Assembly: GCA_964598425.1 (NCBI GenBank)
Contig: CAZRBV010000004.1
Coordinates: 1-64,000, forward strand
DNA length: 64,000 bases
From: UBA12567 sp964598425
GTDB lineage: Bacteria > Planctomycetota > Phycisphaerae > Phycisphaerales > SM1A02
Reading direction: 5' to 3'
The position numbers were made by a program, and so were the translations under genes. A model generated the notes under the pieces. The model saw nothing but the letters and a program-made list of their open reading frames with translations, was not told where the DNA came from and made no database searches. This document shows positions 1 through 8,921 of the stretch, one piece after another (the first letter of the stretch is position 1; each line of letters opens with the position of its first letter).

Positions 1-1678
1 CCATGCCGCCCATGCCGCCCATGCCACCCATGCCACCCATGCCACCCATGCCGCCCATCGGATCCATGCCGCCCATGTCGGGTCCGGCAGCGGCCTCTTC
101 GGTGGCAGGCGCGTCGGTGATGATGCAGTCGCACGCCAGCAGCATGCTGGCGACGGATGCTGCATTCTGCAGTGCAGTCCGATCAACCTTGGCAGGTGTG
201 ATGACGCCGTCATCGAGCAGGCAACCGTACGTTCCGGCGAGCGCGTTGTATCCATAGGTTCCGTCGTGCTCTGCAACCCTTGAGACGACGACCGTCCCCT
301 TTTCACCCGCGTTGTCGGCAATGGTGCGAAGCGGCACACTGAGCGCATCCTTCACCATGTCAGCCCCGTACTTTTCGTCTCCGCGAAGTCGCTTGCGAGT
401 TCCATCCAGCGTGCTGGCAGCGCGGATAAAGCTCACGCCGCCGCCAGGGACGATGCCTTCTTCGACAGCAGCACGCGTGGAATGCAGGGCATCTTCGACG
501 CGAGCCTTCCGCTCTTTGAGCTCTGCCTCACTACCGGCACCAACGTTGATCTGGGCTACGCCGCCACCCAGCTTTGCAAGCCGCTCTTGCAGCTTCTCAC
601 GATCGTAATCGCTGTCACTGGCATCGATTTCACGGCGAATCTGGCCAACGCGGCCCTGAATGTCGGCCGTTGAACCAGCGCCTTCGATGATCGTCGTGTT
701 ACTTCCGTCTATCACGACTTTCTTGGCCCGCCCCAACTGCGTGAGCGAAATCTTGTCGATGTCAATCGCAAGATCCTTCATGACAGCCTCGCCGCCCGTG
801 AGCACAGCAAGGTCGCCGAGCATGGCCTTGCGGCGATCACCATACCCAGGAGCTTTGACCGCGCAGACCTGCGCGACGCCACGGAGTTTGTTGATTACCA
901 GCGTTGAGAGTGCTTCGCCAGTGACGTCCTCGGCAATGATAAGCAGCGGCTTCTTGGCCTCAACCGCTTTCTCAAGCAGCGGTACGATCATCTGCACACT
1001 ATCAATCTTGTCTTCGTGAATGAGAATGAGCGGCTTGCTCATCTCGACCACCATCTTCTCAGCGTCGGTCACGAAGTTCGGGCTGAGATAGCCGCGGTCA
1101 AACTGCATACCTTCGACGACTTCGACCTCGGTCTCGAGGCCCTTGCCTTCTTCGACCGTAATAACGCCGTCTTTGCCTACCTTGGAGAAGGCATCCGCCA
1201 TGATGCGACCAATCTCCACGTCGTTATTCGCAGAGATCGTTGCAACGGCTTTGATGTTGTTCTCGACAGGGCGAGCCATTCCGGCGATCTCATCAACCAC
1301 CGTGTCGACTGCCGCCTTCATGCCTCTGATCAGGGCATTGGCATCGACCCCGGCGGCGATGTGCCGGAGGCCGCTCCTGAATAGCGCTTCGCTGAGGACC
1401 GTGGCGGTCGTTGTGCCGTCGCCCGCCACATCGCTGGTCCGGCTGGCCGCCTCGCGTACCAGACGAGCCCCCATGTTCTCAACCTTGTCTCGCAATTCGA
1501 TTTCCTCGGCAACGCTCACACCGTCCTTGGTCACGGTCGGACCGCCCCATGACTTGTCAATGACCGCATTGCGGCCACGGGGGCCAAGTGTCGACTTGAC
1601 GGCTGCGGCGAGTTTCTCGACGCCGGTGAGCAACGCCTTCCGAGCATCGGTATCAAAGGCCAGTTCCTTGGCGGCCAT
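1..1678 (-). CDS. groEL: Chaperonin GroEL (60 kDa), 3' end cut by window edge
   Basis: ATP-driven cytosolic folding chaperonin that forms tetradecameric rings with the GroES lid. The visible 559 codons start MAAKELAFDTDARKALL and carry the family landmarks: the TLGPRGRNAVID nucleotide-binding loop near residues 30-41, the GDGTTTATVL ATPase motif with its catalytic Asp near residue 87, and EEGIVPGGG near residue 405. The tail ends in Met-Gly-Gly repeats, and the stop codon lies outside the window. The ATG at 1678 is preferred over the in-frame ATG six bases upstream because AGGAG lies at the usual distance from it. No groES lies upstream, where groESL operons normally place it, so this copy is solo or groES is elsewhere. 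No CIRCE element (TTAGCACTC-N9-GAGTGCTAA) is visible in the leader. Confidence 0.96.
   Translation of the reverse strand, partial: MAAKELAFDTDARKALLTGVEKLAAAVKSTLGPRGRNAVIDKSWGGPTVTKDGVSVAEEIELRDKVENMGARLVREAASRTSDVAGDGTTTATVLSEALFRSGLRHIAAGVDANALIRGMKAAVDTVVDEIAGMARPVENNIKAVATISANNDVEIGRIMADAFSKVGKDGVITVEEGKGLETEVEVVEGMQFDRGYLSPNFVTDAEKMVVEMSKPLILIHEDKIDSVQMIVPLLEKAVEAKKPLLIIAEDVTGEALSTLVINKLRGVAQVCAVKAPGYGDRRKAMLGDLAVLTGGEAVMKDLAIDIDKISLTQLGRAKKVVIDGSNTTIIEGAGSTADIQGRVGQIRREIDASDSDYDREKLQERLAKLGGGVAQINVGAGSEAELKERKARVEDALHSTRAAVEEGIVPGGGVSFIRAASTLDGTRKRLRGDEKYGADMVKDALSVPLRTIADNAGEKGTVVVSRVAEHDGTYGYNALAGTYGCLLDDGVITPAKVDRTALQNAASVASMLLACDCIITDAPATEEAAAGPDMGGMDPMGGMGGMGGMGGMGGMGGM
3..58 (-). 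repeat. Nine-base tandem repeat encoding the GroEL Gly-Gly-Met tail
   Basis: At least six uninterrupted copies of a 9-base unit (ATGGGYGGC on the coding strand) run into the window edge. They encode Met-Gly-Gly repeats, interrupted once by Met-Asp-Pro. This is the usual flexible C-terminal tail inside the GroEL cavity, here longer than the four GGM units of E. coli. Third-position changes (GGT or GGC) show the repeat is held at protein level. Confidence 0.9.
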
Positions 1679-1723
1679 GTGCATGTCTCCTGAGGTGTTG
1701 AGGTCCTTCTCTCCACCCCCTCA

Positions 1724-1736
1724 GGCCAGATTGGCC
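1724..1736. promoter_or_regulatory. Short inverted repeat in the groEL leader
   Basis: GGCCA-GAT-TGGCC is a perfect 5-base inverted repeat about 46-58 bases upstream of the groEL start. It lies in the 216-base gap (1679-1894) between groEL and the upstream gene. Its place would suit an operator, but it matches no heat-shock element I recognise, and a 5-base dyad is expected by chance in GC-rich DNA. I see nothing else in this gap beyond the Shine-Dalgarno sequence. Confidence 0.2.
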
Positions 1737-1894
1737 GAAATGGGGGGCGAGCCTGACTCCCCGCAACTGGCGCGCCAAAATGGGTGTGAAGACCGACCAC
1801 GGACCAGTAAATCGCAGCTCAGCAGCAGATAATGGCCCCTGGACCCCGCGAGAGGGACAAGGCAATCCCCGCGAATCTCTCGACGGCCACACAA

Positions 1895-2914
1895 TCAGCC
1901 GCTTGACGGTCGCGATCCCCCTGCTGGGTCGCCTACCCCCACATCCGCTCCTGCCAGGTTGGCAGAACGAGGACTCAGAAGCGCCTTGAGCTTTGGCGGA
2001 GGCTCCTTGAGCGCACGATGAATCCAGACTGTATTGATGCACAGGTACCAGTGCCCCACCATCGCGATGAACAGCGACGTCAGGCCGATGGTCAAGAACA
2101 CGACCGTGAGCTCCTCCGCCCCACCCCGTTCAGCAAGCGCCATTGCGATCCAACACCCGCACATCAAGCTCAGCGACGCAATCAGTGTCGGTATGCGCTG
2201 TCGCCTCACGCCCGAAGAGCGGAAGACGCGCGATCGAACGCCCACCTCGCCCAGAATCCCTTTCAGCCCCCACAGGGCCAGGACAACACCCACGGTTGGA
2301 AGTGCCGGAGAAATGAGAAGCGTGGCAACTCTCACTCTGGATGCGCCGATCAGCCAGGGCAAGCTTGCAAACGCCGCCGCGAGCACCAGGAACCCTGCGA
2401 GTAACCTCCGAAGTGATCGAGACCGGGCCTTGTTGGCAGGCGTTGAAGATCGAGCGCGGATACTCCACCAGGCCAGGACCCCAATCACCCCGGACGCGAT
2501 ACACGCGGTCCAGGCCGTCGCAGACACCGCCGGCGGCATTCCCCCACGACCCGCCCGAATGAACAACCTCCCTGCAAACATCTCCGGGTGCCACAGGAGT
2601 GGAAGAAAGGCAGCTGCCCACACAAACGTCAGGGTCACCATGAATGCCAGCCCGGTGGCCGCAAAAATGAGCCCTCGCCCGACCGAGGCGGGGCTGGTCA
2701 TCGGTGGGAGCCGCTGCGCTTCAGGATCGATCGATCCGGCGAGTGAGAGCGGCACCGGGAGACCACACTCCGAGCAGATTCCATCAGCTCGGCCTCCGCG
2801 AAGTTCGTACCCGCAGCGCACACAGGGCAGTGTTCCGATCACGGTCCGGCCGGCAAGCGGCTCGGGGCCATCGGCTCCAACAAGCACGTTCGGGATGTGT
2901 TTGGAATCGACCAT
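1895..2914 (-). CDS. Zinc-ribbon multi-pass membrane protein, function unknown
   Basis: A 339-residue protein of unknown function. An N-terminal treble-clef-like zinc ribbon (CVRCGYELRG...CSEC, about residues 31-51) is followed by about six hydrophobic segments. These include GLIFAATGLAFMVTL near residue 80, a pair in the middle and VVFLTIGLTSLFIAMVG near residue 300. The C-terminus is Gly/Pro/Ser rich. The same ribbon occurs in the protein at 34545-35696, so this belongs to a local paralogous family. The ATG at 2914 is chosen because upstream codons run into the divergent moxR leader. An ATG at 2965 is in frame but would overlap the moxR start region. The gene is divergent from moxR with 53 bases between starts. 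Confidence 0.75.
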   Translation of the reverse strand: MVDSKHIPNVLVGADGPEPLAGRTVIGTLPCVRCGYELRGGRADGICSECGLPVPLSLAGSIDPEAQRLPPMTSPASVGRGLIFAATGLAFMVTLTFVWAAAFLPLLWHPEMFAGRLFIRAGRGGMPPAVSATAWTACIASGVIGVLAWWSIRARSSTPANKARSRSLRRLLAGFLVLAAAFASLPWLIGASRVRVATLLISPALPTVGVVLALWGLKGILGEVGVRSRVFRSSGVRRQRIPTLIASLSLMCGCWIAMALAERGGAEELTVVFLTIGLTSLFIAMVGHWYLCINTVWIHRALKEPPPKLKALLSPRSANLAGADVGVGDPAGGSRPSSG

Positions 2915-2967
2915 TCTGCATTCTGGAGAGGGGGCACACCCCAGAGGGCTATACTCGCGAGCCACAC

Positions 2968-3900
2968 ATGAATACTGCAGCCCTCAACCAGTTGCGAGAG
3001 AGTATCACTTCCGTCTTCCTTGGAAACGCGGCCGCGGTTGATCGCGTCATCTCATGCCTCCTTGCCCGAGGCCATCTGCTCATTGAAGATGTGCCGGGGG
3101 TAGGCAAGACCATTCTCGCCAGAGCACTCGCCAAGAGCATCGACGGAACAATGGCGAGGATCCAGTGCACGCCCGATCTGCTTCCGAGCGATGTCACCGG
3201 CATCACCATCTATGAGCGGGACCGCGGTGAGTTTCGCTTCCAGCCGGGCCCGGTCTTTCACAACATCGTTATTGCGGATGAGATCAACCGCGCCACGCCG
3301 CGGACACAATCTGCCCTTCTGGAAGCGATGGCCGAGGAGACCGTCACTGTTGACGGACGGACACATGAGCTCCCGCAACCGTTCATGGTCGTCGCCACCC
3401 AGAACCCATATGAGTTTGAAGGAACCTACTTCCTTCCTGAGAATCAACTGGATCGATTCCTTCTTCGCGTCAGTCTCGGCTATCCCGCGCCACCCGACGA
3501 GGCGCGTGTCATCGAGCGGCAGCCCGCCCGCAATGACCTGCTCGCACTCCAACCGATTCTCTCAACAGACACCGTCGTAGAACTGCAGCATGCCACCGAT
3601 GGCGTTCGGCTTGAGGAATCTCTGGTCGAATACATCCTCGCCCTGGTCACAGCAACACGCATGCATGACGACATCCAGATTGGTGTAAGCCCGAGAGGAT
3701 CACTTGCTCTCGCCCAAGCGGCAAAAGCCACCGCCTTACTCGCCGGCAGGAGTTACTGCATTCCCGAGGACATCGTTTCCAATACGCTGCCAGTGTGCGC
3801 TCATCGCATTATCAGCCGCTCAACGATGCATGAAGGGGACACGCTCACCGCCCGCAGGCTCATGCAACAGATTCTTGAGACGGTTCCGAGCCCGGCCTAG
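2968..3900 (+). CDS. MoxR-family AAA+ ATPase
   Basis: A 310-residue AAA+ ATPase of the MoxR type, proposed to act as a chaperone that activates or assembles metal-, VWA- or envelope-protein complexes. Visible motifs are Walker A GVGKT (residues 44-48), Walker B ADEINRA (103-109), sensor 1 VVATQNP, and the PENQLDRF arginine-finger region, followed by the C-terminal lid with SPRGSLAL. Length is typical (about 310-330). MoxR genes usually sit beside DUF58 and VWA genes; none is here, so its client cannot be read from context. The ATG at 2968 starts the conserved N-terminus; an open frame continues upstream but shows no family similarity. The stop lies 14 bases from the convergent hpt stop. Confidence 0.9.
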   Translation: MNTAALNQLRESITSVFLGNAAAVDRVISCLLARGHLLIEDVPGVGKTILARALAKSIDGTMARIQCTPDLLPSDVTGITIYERDRGEFRFQPGPVFHNIVIADEINRATPRTQSALLEAMAEETVTVDGRTHELPQPFMVVATQNPYEFEGTYFLPENQLDRFLLRVSLGYPAPPDEARVIERQPARNDLLALQPILSTDTVVELQHATDGVRLEESLVEYILALVTATRMHDDIQIGVSPRGSLALAQAAKATALLAGRSYCIPEDIVSNTLPVCAHRIISRSTMHEGDTLTARRLMQQILETVPSPA

Positions 3901-3914
3901 CGATTCAAGACAGG

Positions 3915-4454
3915 TCAGATGTCCTGAAGCACGGCAATATCGGGAAGATTGCGATACAGGCCGTCGTAATCCAGCCCGTACCCAACAACGAATGCCTCAG
4001 GAATATCAAAGCCCACATACTCGCACTCGACAGCAACGGCACGGTCAACTTCCTTTCGAAGCAGCACGCAACATCGAACGTCGACAGCTCCGACGCTGAA
4101 AACCTCCTTGCGAAGATGCGCCAGCGTTCTTCCAGAATCAAGGATGTCGTCGATGATGAGAACCGTCCGGCCCTCGAGCCCGCCGGGAAGCGGTGACTGA
4201 TCAACAATGCCCTGACTGGTCGTAGACGTTCCCGGATACGACGAGACCGTGACCGGTTGAATCCGAAATGCGAGCGGGAGTCGCCGCACAAGGTCCGCCG
4301 TGAAGAAAAGGCTCCCGGTCATGATTGGAATCACAACCAGCGAACCACCATCCGCTGCGGGACCGAGATCACCGACCAGTCTGGTCGCCAACTGCTCCAC
4401 CCGATCAGCGATCGAATCGCGATCTATCAGGACCCTGTCTATCCGGGAATTCAT
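3915..4454 (-). CDS. hpt: Hypoxanthine phosphoribosyltransferase
   Basis: Purine salvage enzyme that joins hypoxanthine (and usually guanine) to PRPP to give IMP or GMP in the cytosol. At 179 residues it has the family length. The PRPP-binding motif VLIIDDILDSGRTL spans residues 98-111, and PIMTGSLFF near residues 43-51 is the pyrophosphate loop. The VGYGLDYDGLYRNLPDI tail contains the base-contacting Asp seen in bacterial Hpt. The ATG at 4454 is the natural start. The gene is divergent from folC with a 122-base gap. Purine synthesis genes purL and purQ lie elsewhere in the same window. Confidence 0.95.
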   Translation of the reverse strand: MNSRIDRVLIDRDSIADRVEQLATRLVGDLGPAADGGSLVVIPIMTGSLFFTADLVRRLPLAFRIQPVTVSSYPGTSTTSQGIVDQSPLPGGLEGRTVLIIDDILDSGRTLAHLRKEVFSVGAVDVRCCVLLRKEVDRAVAVECEYVGFDIPEAFVVGYGLDYDGLYRNLPDIAVLQDI

Positions 4455-4576
4455 GGGAACGGGGATGGTACCTGCACTTGCAGATGTCCCCGGCTGGACC
4501 TGTAACCCGGTGTGCGACAGCGGCTTATGTGTGTCGATTTGATTCGATCGCCCGTTTTTGGTATTGTGGGAGGGCT

Positions 4577-6040
4577 ATGGCAACGACACGAAAAAAGGCT
4601 GCGCAGAGGTCTACGGGCACGACAACAAAGCCAAAGCGGCGCAAGGCAGCTGCCAAAACGGCGAGCCCCAAGATTCCGACCATCAAGACCTACCCATCCG
4701 CCGTCAAGGCACTGCTGGAGCGACCGAATGTCGAGCGTCTACGACCTGCCCGGATTGAGGCCGACACGTTCAAACTCGATCGCATGCAATCGCTGCTTCA
4801 GGCCCTTGGCAACCCACAGGAAGCGCTCAAGGCAGTCCATATCGCAGGCACGGTCGGCAAGGGTTCAACAGTGGCCATGCTCCAGTCCATGCTCAATGCA
4901 TGCGGTTGGACGACCGGGACATATACATCTCCCCACCTGATCGATATCCGCGAGCGGATCATGGTCAATGGCACGATGGTCGATCAATCCACCTTCACCG
5001 ATCTCACGAAACAGGTCACCAAGGCAGCGGCGACCGCCGCGCCCGAGGCTTCCTTCTTCGAAATCATCACCGCAATGGCCTTCATGCACTTCGCCGACGA
5101 AGCAACTGACATCGCCATTGTTGAGACTGGGCTCGGAGGCCGGCTGGATGCAACCAATGTGCTGCAACCGGCTGTCACATTGATTACGCGGATCGAACTC
5201 GATCACCAGCATCTCTTGGGTAATACACCGGCAGACATTGCTCGTGAGAAGGCTGGCATCTTCAAGCCCGGTGTTCCGGCCATCTCCGTCAAGCAGACAC
5301 CTGAAGTCGAAGCTGTCCTCCGTGAGGTCGCCGAAGAAGTCGGATGTGAGTTCCGCATGATCGGAAAGGACATCGAGTTCAGTAGCCGCTTCTGCGTAAC
5401 AGATGAATACGGGGCGCACATGCGAGTCTGTGTTCTTGGAAACCGCATCGACTACATGCACTTGCCGGTCCCGCTCCCGGGGTCACACCAGGCTGACAAC
5501 TGCGCACTGGCTTTGGCAGCGCTCGATCTGCTTGGGAGCGGTGATCGCGAGTTTGAGGAGAAGACTGTCTTTCGCGGCCTCGCCGCAACCAAGAACCCAG
5601 GACGGATGGACCTCGTGTGGAACCGCCCTCGGATTCTTGTCGACGGCGCCCACAACCCCGCCTCGATGCAAGCGCTCATGCGAGGTATCGGATCGCACAT
5701 CCAGTTTGACTCAATGATCTGCATCTTCGGCTGCAACGCGGACAAGGATGTGGACGCGAACCTTGAGATGCTCGCGCTGGGTGGCGACAAGATCATCTTC
5801 ACCAAAGCATCGGATCAACCCCGTGCGGCGGAGCCCGAGGAACTGGCCCAGCAATTCGAGTCCTTGCGGAACCGACAGTGCCAGACTGCCCCCTCGGTCA
5901 AGGAGGCCATCGAGATTGCATCGCAGGCAGCTGGCCGTGATGACCTGATCTGTGTCACGGGCAGTTTCTACCTCGTCGGCGAGACGATGGCTCTGCTGAA
6001 GAAGGCACGGGAAAACCTCGAGCCATCGGCTCGGCACTGA
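4577..6040 (+). CDS. folC: Folylpolyglutamate synthase / dihydrofolate synthase
   Basis: ATP-dependent Mur-ligase-family enzyme that adds glutamate to dihydropteroate or tetrahydrofolate in the cytosol. The 487-residue protein carries HIAGTVGKGST (P-loop, residues 88-98), YTSPHLIDIRERI, ETGLGGRLDATN and VDGAHNPASM, all FolC hallmarks. It begins with an unusual 30-residue tail rich in Lys, Ala and Thr (MATTRKKAAQRSTG...) that is not part of the catalytic fold. The ATG at 4577 is chosen because GGGAGGG lies 4 bases upstream; an open frame continues to 4325 but lacks similarity. It is followed at a 22-base gap by leuS, so the two are probably co-transcribed. Confidence 0.94.
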   Translation: MATTRKKAAQRSTGTTTKPKRRKAAAKTASPKIPTIKTYPSAVKALLERPNVERLRPARIEADTFKLDRMQSLLQALGNPQEALKAVHIAGTVGKGSTVAMLQSMLNACGWTTGTYTSPHLIDIRERIMVNGTMVDQSTFTDLTKQVTKAAATAAPEASFFEIITAMAFMHFADEATDIAIVETGLGGRLDATNVLQPAVTLITRIELDHQHLLGNTPADIAREKAGIFKPGVPAISVKQTPEVEAVLREVAEEVGCEFRMIGKDIEFSSRFCVTDEYGAHMRVCVLGNRIDYMHLPVPLPGSHQADNCALALAALDLLGSGDREFEEKTVFRGLAATKNPGRMDLVWNRPRILVDGAHNPASMQALMRGIGSHIQFDSMICIFGCNADKDVDANLEMLALGGDKIIFTKASDQPRAAEPEELAQQFESLRNRQCQTAPSVKEAIEIASQAAGRDDLICVTGSFYLVGETMALLKKARENLEPSARH

Positions 6041-6062
6041 TGCGTCGTATCATGGCGATCCC

Positions 6063-8918
6063 ATGAGCGACGAGAATCAAGCCCACACGATGGCAACCCC
6101 TGAAACCTCAGGCAGTGGCCCCTCTCACAGGTATACGGCCAGTCTGGCTTGCTCGATTGAACAGCGGTGGCAGCAAGAGTGGCATACGCAGAAAGCGTTT
6201 CGCGCGACCAATCCGGGGGATGAGGGGTTCAATCCCGACGCCCGTCGCTTCTACTGCCTGGATATGTTCCCGTATCCCTCCGGGGCAGGGCTCCACGTCG
6301 GGCATCCTGTTGGGTATACGGGCAGTGACATCATCAGCCGATATCGGAGGATGTGCGGCGACAACGTACTCCACCCGATGGGATGGGACGCCTTTGGCCT
6401 GCCCGCCGAACAGCACGCGATCGCCACCGGCGTCCATCCTCGCGAAACTACGACTGCTGCCATCAACACTTTTCGCCGCCAGCTGCAACGGTTTGGATTC
6501 TCGTACGACTGGGATCGTGAGTTTGCGACAATCGATGAGGACTACTACAAGTGGACCCAGTGGATCTGGCTGCTCGCGTGGTCTTCCTGGTACGACCATC
6601 GCGTCGAACGGGCCCGTCCGGTTTCAGAACTCGTCTCCGCAATCGAGAACGGCGAGGCGTCCATCGATAGCGACGGCTCCTTGTGTTGGAACAACGCTGG
6701 CGGCACAGACAGGACGTGGAACGATCTTTCTGATACCGAGAAGCGGAATGTCGTCGATGGGCAGAGGCTCGCATACCTCGATGAGCAAATCGTTAACTGG
6801 TGCCCGAATCTCGGGACTGTCCTCGCAAACGACGAGGTCATCGATGGACGCTCGGAGCGTGGCAATCACCCGATTGTCAGGCGACCCCTGCAAGGTTGGA
6901 TGTTTCGCATCACCGCATTTGCCGAACGGCTTCTCGACTCTCTTGACGAATTGAATTGGCCGAACTCAACCCTGGTCAAACAGCGAGGACGCATTGGTCG
7001 CAGCGAAGGCGCAGACATCCGGTTCCCGATACCTGCGTGTGACAGCGAGATCGATGTCTTCACCACAAGGCCTGACACGCTCCTGGGCGTCACCTTCATG
7101 GTGCTGGCACCGGAGCACCCGCTCGTTGGGCAGGTTCTGGAGTCTCCGCCCGAATCCTGTGACGCCAATGCGCTTCGTGCCTACGTTGAGGCGGCACGCG
7201 CCCGTTCCGACATCGACCGTATGTCGGACAGCAAGGACAAGACTGGACAGTCACTTGGCATTCACGCCGTCCATCCCGCCACCGGAAGTCTGATTCCGGT
7301 TTGGGTGTCGGACTATGTGCTGATGGGATACGGGCACGGTGCCATCATGGCGGTGCCAGCCCACGATGACCGCGATCAGGCCTTTGCAACCAAATACAAA
7401 CTTCCAATTGTCCAAGTCGTCCAGCCACTTGGTAGTGGCGATCATGGAGCTTGCTGGAGCGGCGAGGGAATCAGCATCAATTCCAGCTGCAGCGAATTCG
7501 ACATCAATGGTCTTGCGACAGCCGAAGCGAAAGCGGCGGTTGTCCATTGGGCTGAACTTGGCGGGCACGGACATGGCCGGACCAACTGGGGGATGCACGA
7601 CTGGACCTTTTCCAGACAGCGTTATTGGGGAGAGCCGTTTCCAATTGTGCGCACCGAAGACGGTACGCACTATCCGGTGTCGCTTGAGAACCTGCCTGTA
7701 CGACTACCGAACCTCGATGATTACAAGCCACCAGTCAGCGATGACCCACAGCCATTGCTGGCGAAGATGCGAGATTGGGTCCACACAACCGCTGGAGAGG
7801 CTGGCGTCGATCCGGAAGTGCTTGATCCCGACACGCCGGTGTGGCGGGAAGCGAGCACCATGCCCGGGTCAGCTGGATCCTGCTGGTACTTCGCGCGGTA
7901 CTGCGACCCGACCAACAGCGCGGCGTTTGTGGGCAAGTCGGCCGAACAGTACTGGCTCGGCCCTACCGCAGAGTCAAGAGGTGGTGTCGATCTGTACATC
8001 GGCGGCGACGAGCACACGATGGGGCATCTTTTGTACTCGCGCTTCTGGACCAAGCTTCTGCACGACCTCGGCCACCTGAGTACAGATGAGCCCTTCCGAA
8101 CCATGTTTCATCAGGGCATGTTGACCAGCTTCGCGTACAAGCGATCAGATGGTTCGCTTGTCCCGGTAGACGAAGTCGATGAAGAGCTATGTGTCGAAAC
8201 ATCAAGCGGCGAACAGGTGGAGCGGGTCATCGCCAAGATGAGCAAGTCGCTTCGGAATGTCATCAACCCCGATGACGTTATCGCGGAGTATGGCGCAGAC
8301 ACTTTCAGGCTCTATGAGATGTACATGGGGCCCCTGGACGCATCCAAGCCGTGGAATACCCGCGACATCGTCGGCGTGTTCCGCTTCCTGCAACGAGCGT
8401 GGCGGCTTGTCGTCGACGAAAACACGGGCGAATTGGCAGTCAATACGGTCCCGAATGCGGATGTCGAAAGATCTCTGCACAGAATGGTGGCAAAGGTCGG
8501 CGCGGATATCGAGAAACTCGCCCACAACACAGCAATCGCCGCCATGATCGAGTTTGTCAACCTCGCCACCCAGAACAACGGTCTTACGGCTGATCAACTC
8601 GATCGATTTGCTCGGGTCCTGTGCCCATTCGCCCCCCACATTGCCGAAGAGTTCTACACAATGCTCGGGCACGAGAGCCTATGCTCGCTTGCAGCGTGGC
8701 CGGCTTACGACGACACCATGCTCGTTGACCGATCGATTGAGTTACCCGTGCAGATCAAGGGAAAGGTCAAGGCGAAGATCACCGTACCAACCGACGCGCC
8801 CGAGTCTGAAGTTATTGAGTGTGCCAGAGCGGACAGCCGAATAGCTGAAATCATCGGAGACACGGAGCCCCGCAAGATCATCGTGGTCCCCGGCAAGATC
8901 ATCAATATCATTCCCTGA
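6063..8918 (+). CDS. leuS: Leucine-tRNA ligase
   Basis: Class Ia aminoacyl-tRNA synthetase that charges tRNA-Leu. The 951-residue protein shows YPSGAGLHVGHPVGY (HIGH-type motif, HVGH at 78-81), the inserted editing domain with TTRPDTLLGVTFM, the CSGSCWYFARY-like segment (here PGSAGSCWYFARY), and KMSKS at 725-729 (AKMSKSLRNVINPDD). The C-terminal anticodon-binding domain ends in the short IKGKVKAKI module. It is somewhat longer than the E. coli enzyme (860) because of insertions around residues 190-240 and in the editing region. The start at 6063 lacks a strong Shine-Dalgarno sequence, but the N-terminus aligns with the family from about residue 22. Confidence 0.97.
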   Translation: MSDENQAHTMATPETSGSGPSHRYTASLACSIEQRWQQEWHTQKAFRATNPGDEGFNPDARRFYCLDMFPYPSGAGLHVGHPVGYTGSDIISRYRRMCGDNVLHPMGWDAFGLPAEQHAIATGVHPRETTTAAINTFRRQLQRFGFSYDWDREFATIDEDYYKWTQWIWLLAWSSWYDHRVERARPVSELVSAIENGEASIDSDGSLCWNNAGGTDRTWNDLSDTEKRNVVDGQRLAYLDEQIVNWCPNLGTVLANDEVIDGRSERGNHPIVRRPLQGWMFRITAFAERLLDSLDELNWPNSTLVKQRGRIGRSEGADIRFPIPACDSEIDVFTTRPDTLLGVTFMVLAPEHPLVGQVLESPPESCDANALRAYVEAARARSDIDRMSDSKDKTGQSLGIHAVHPATGSLIPVWVSDYVLMGYGHGAIMAVPAHDDRDQAFATKYKLPIVQVVQPLGSGDHGACWSGEGISINSSCSEFDINGLATAEAKAAVVHWAELGGHGHGRTNWGMHDWTFSRQRYWGEPFPIVRTEDGTHYPVSLENLPVRLPNLDDYKPPVSDDPQPLLAKMRDWVHTTAGEAGVDPEVLDPDTPVWREASTMPGSAGSCWYFARYCDPTNSAAFVGKSAEQYWLGPTAESRGGVDLYIGGDEHTMGHLLYSRFWTKLLHDLGHLSTDEPFRTMFHQGMLTSFAYKRSDGSLVPVDEVDEELCVETSSGEQVERVIAKMSKSLRNVINPDDVIAEYGADTFRLYEMYMGPLDASKPWNTRDIVGVFRFLQRAWRLVVDENTGELAVNTVPNADVERSLHRMVAKVGADIEKLAHNTAIAAMIEFVNLATQNNGLTADQLDRFARVLCPFAPHIAEEFYTMLGHESLCSLAAWPAYDDTMLVDRSIELPVQIKGKVKAKITVPTDAPESEVIECARADSRIAEIIGDTEPRKIIVVPGKIINIIP

Positions 8919-8921
8919 ACC

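Noticed and set aside
1..58. Possible CRISPR or microsatellite at the left edge
   Set aside because: The nine-base unit is in frame with groEL and encodes the usual Gly-Gly-Met tail.
4539..4567. Good -35/-10 pair (TTGATT, 17 bases, TATTGT) before folC
   Set aside because: A start site set by it would fall after the GGGAGGG ribosome binding site, so the two signals contradict each other.
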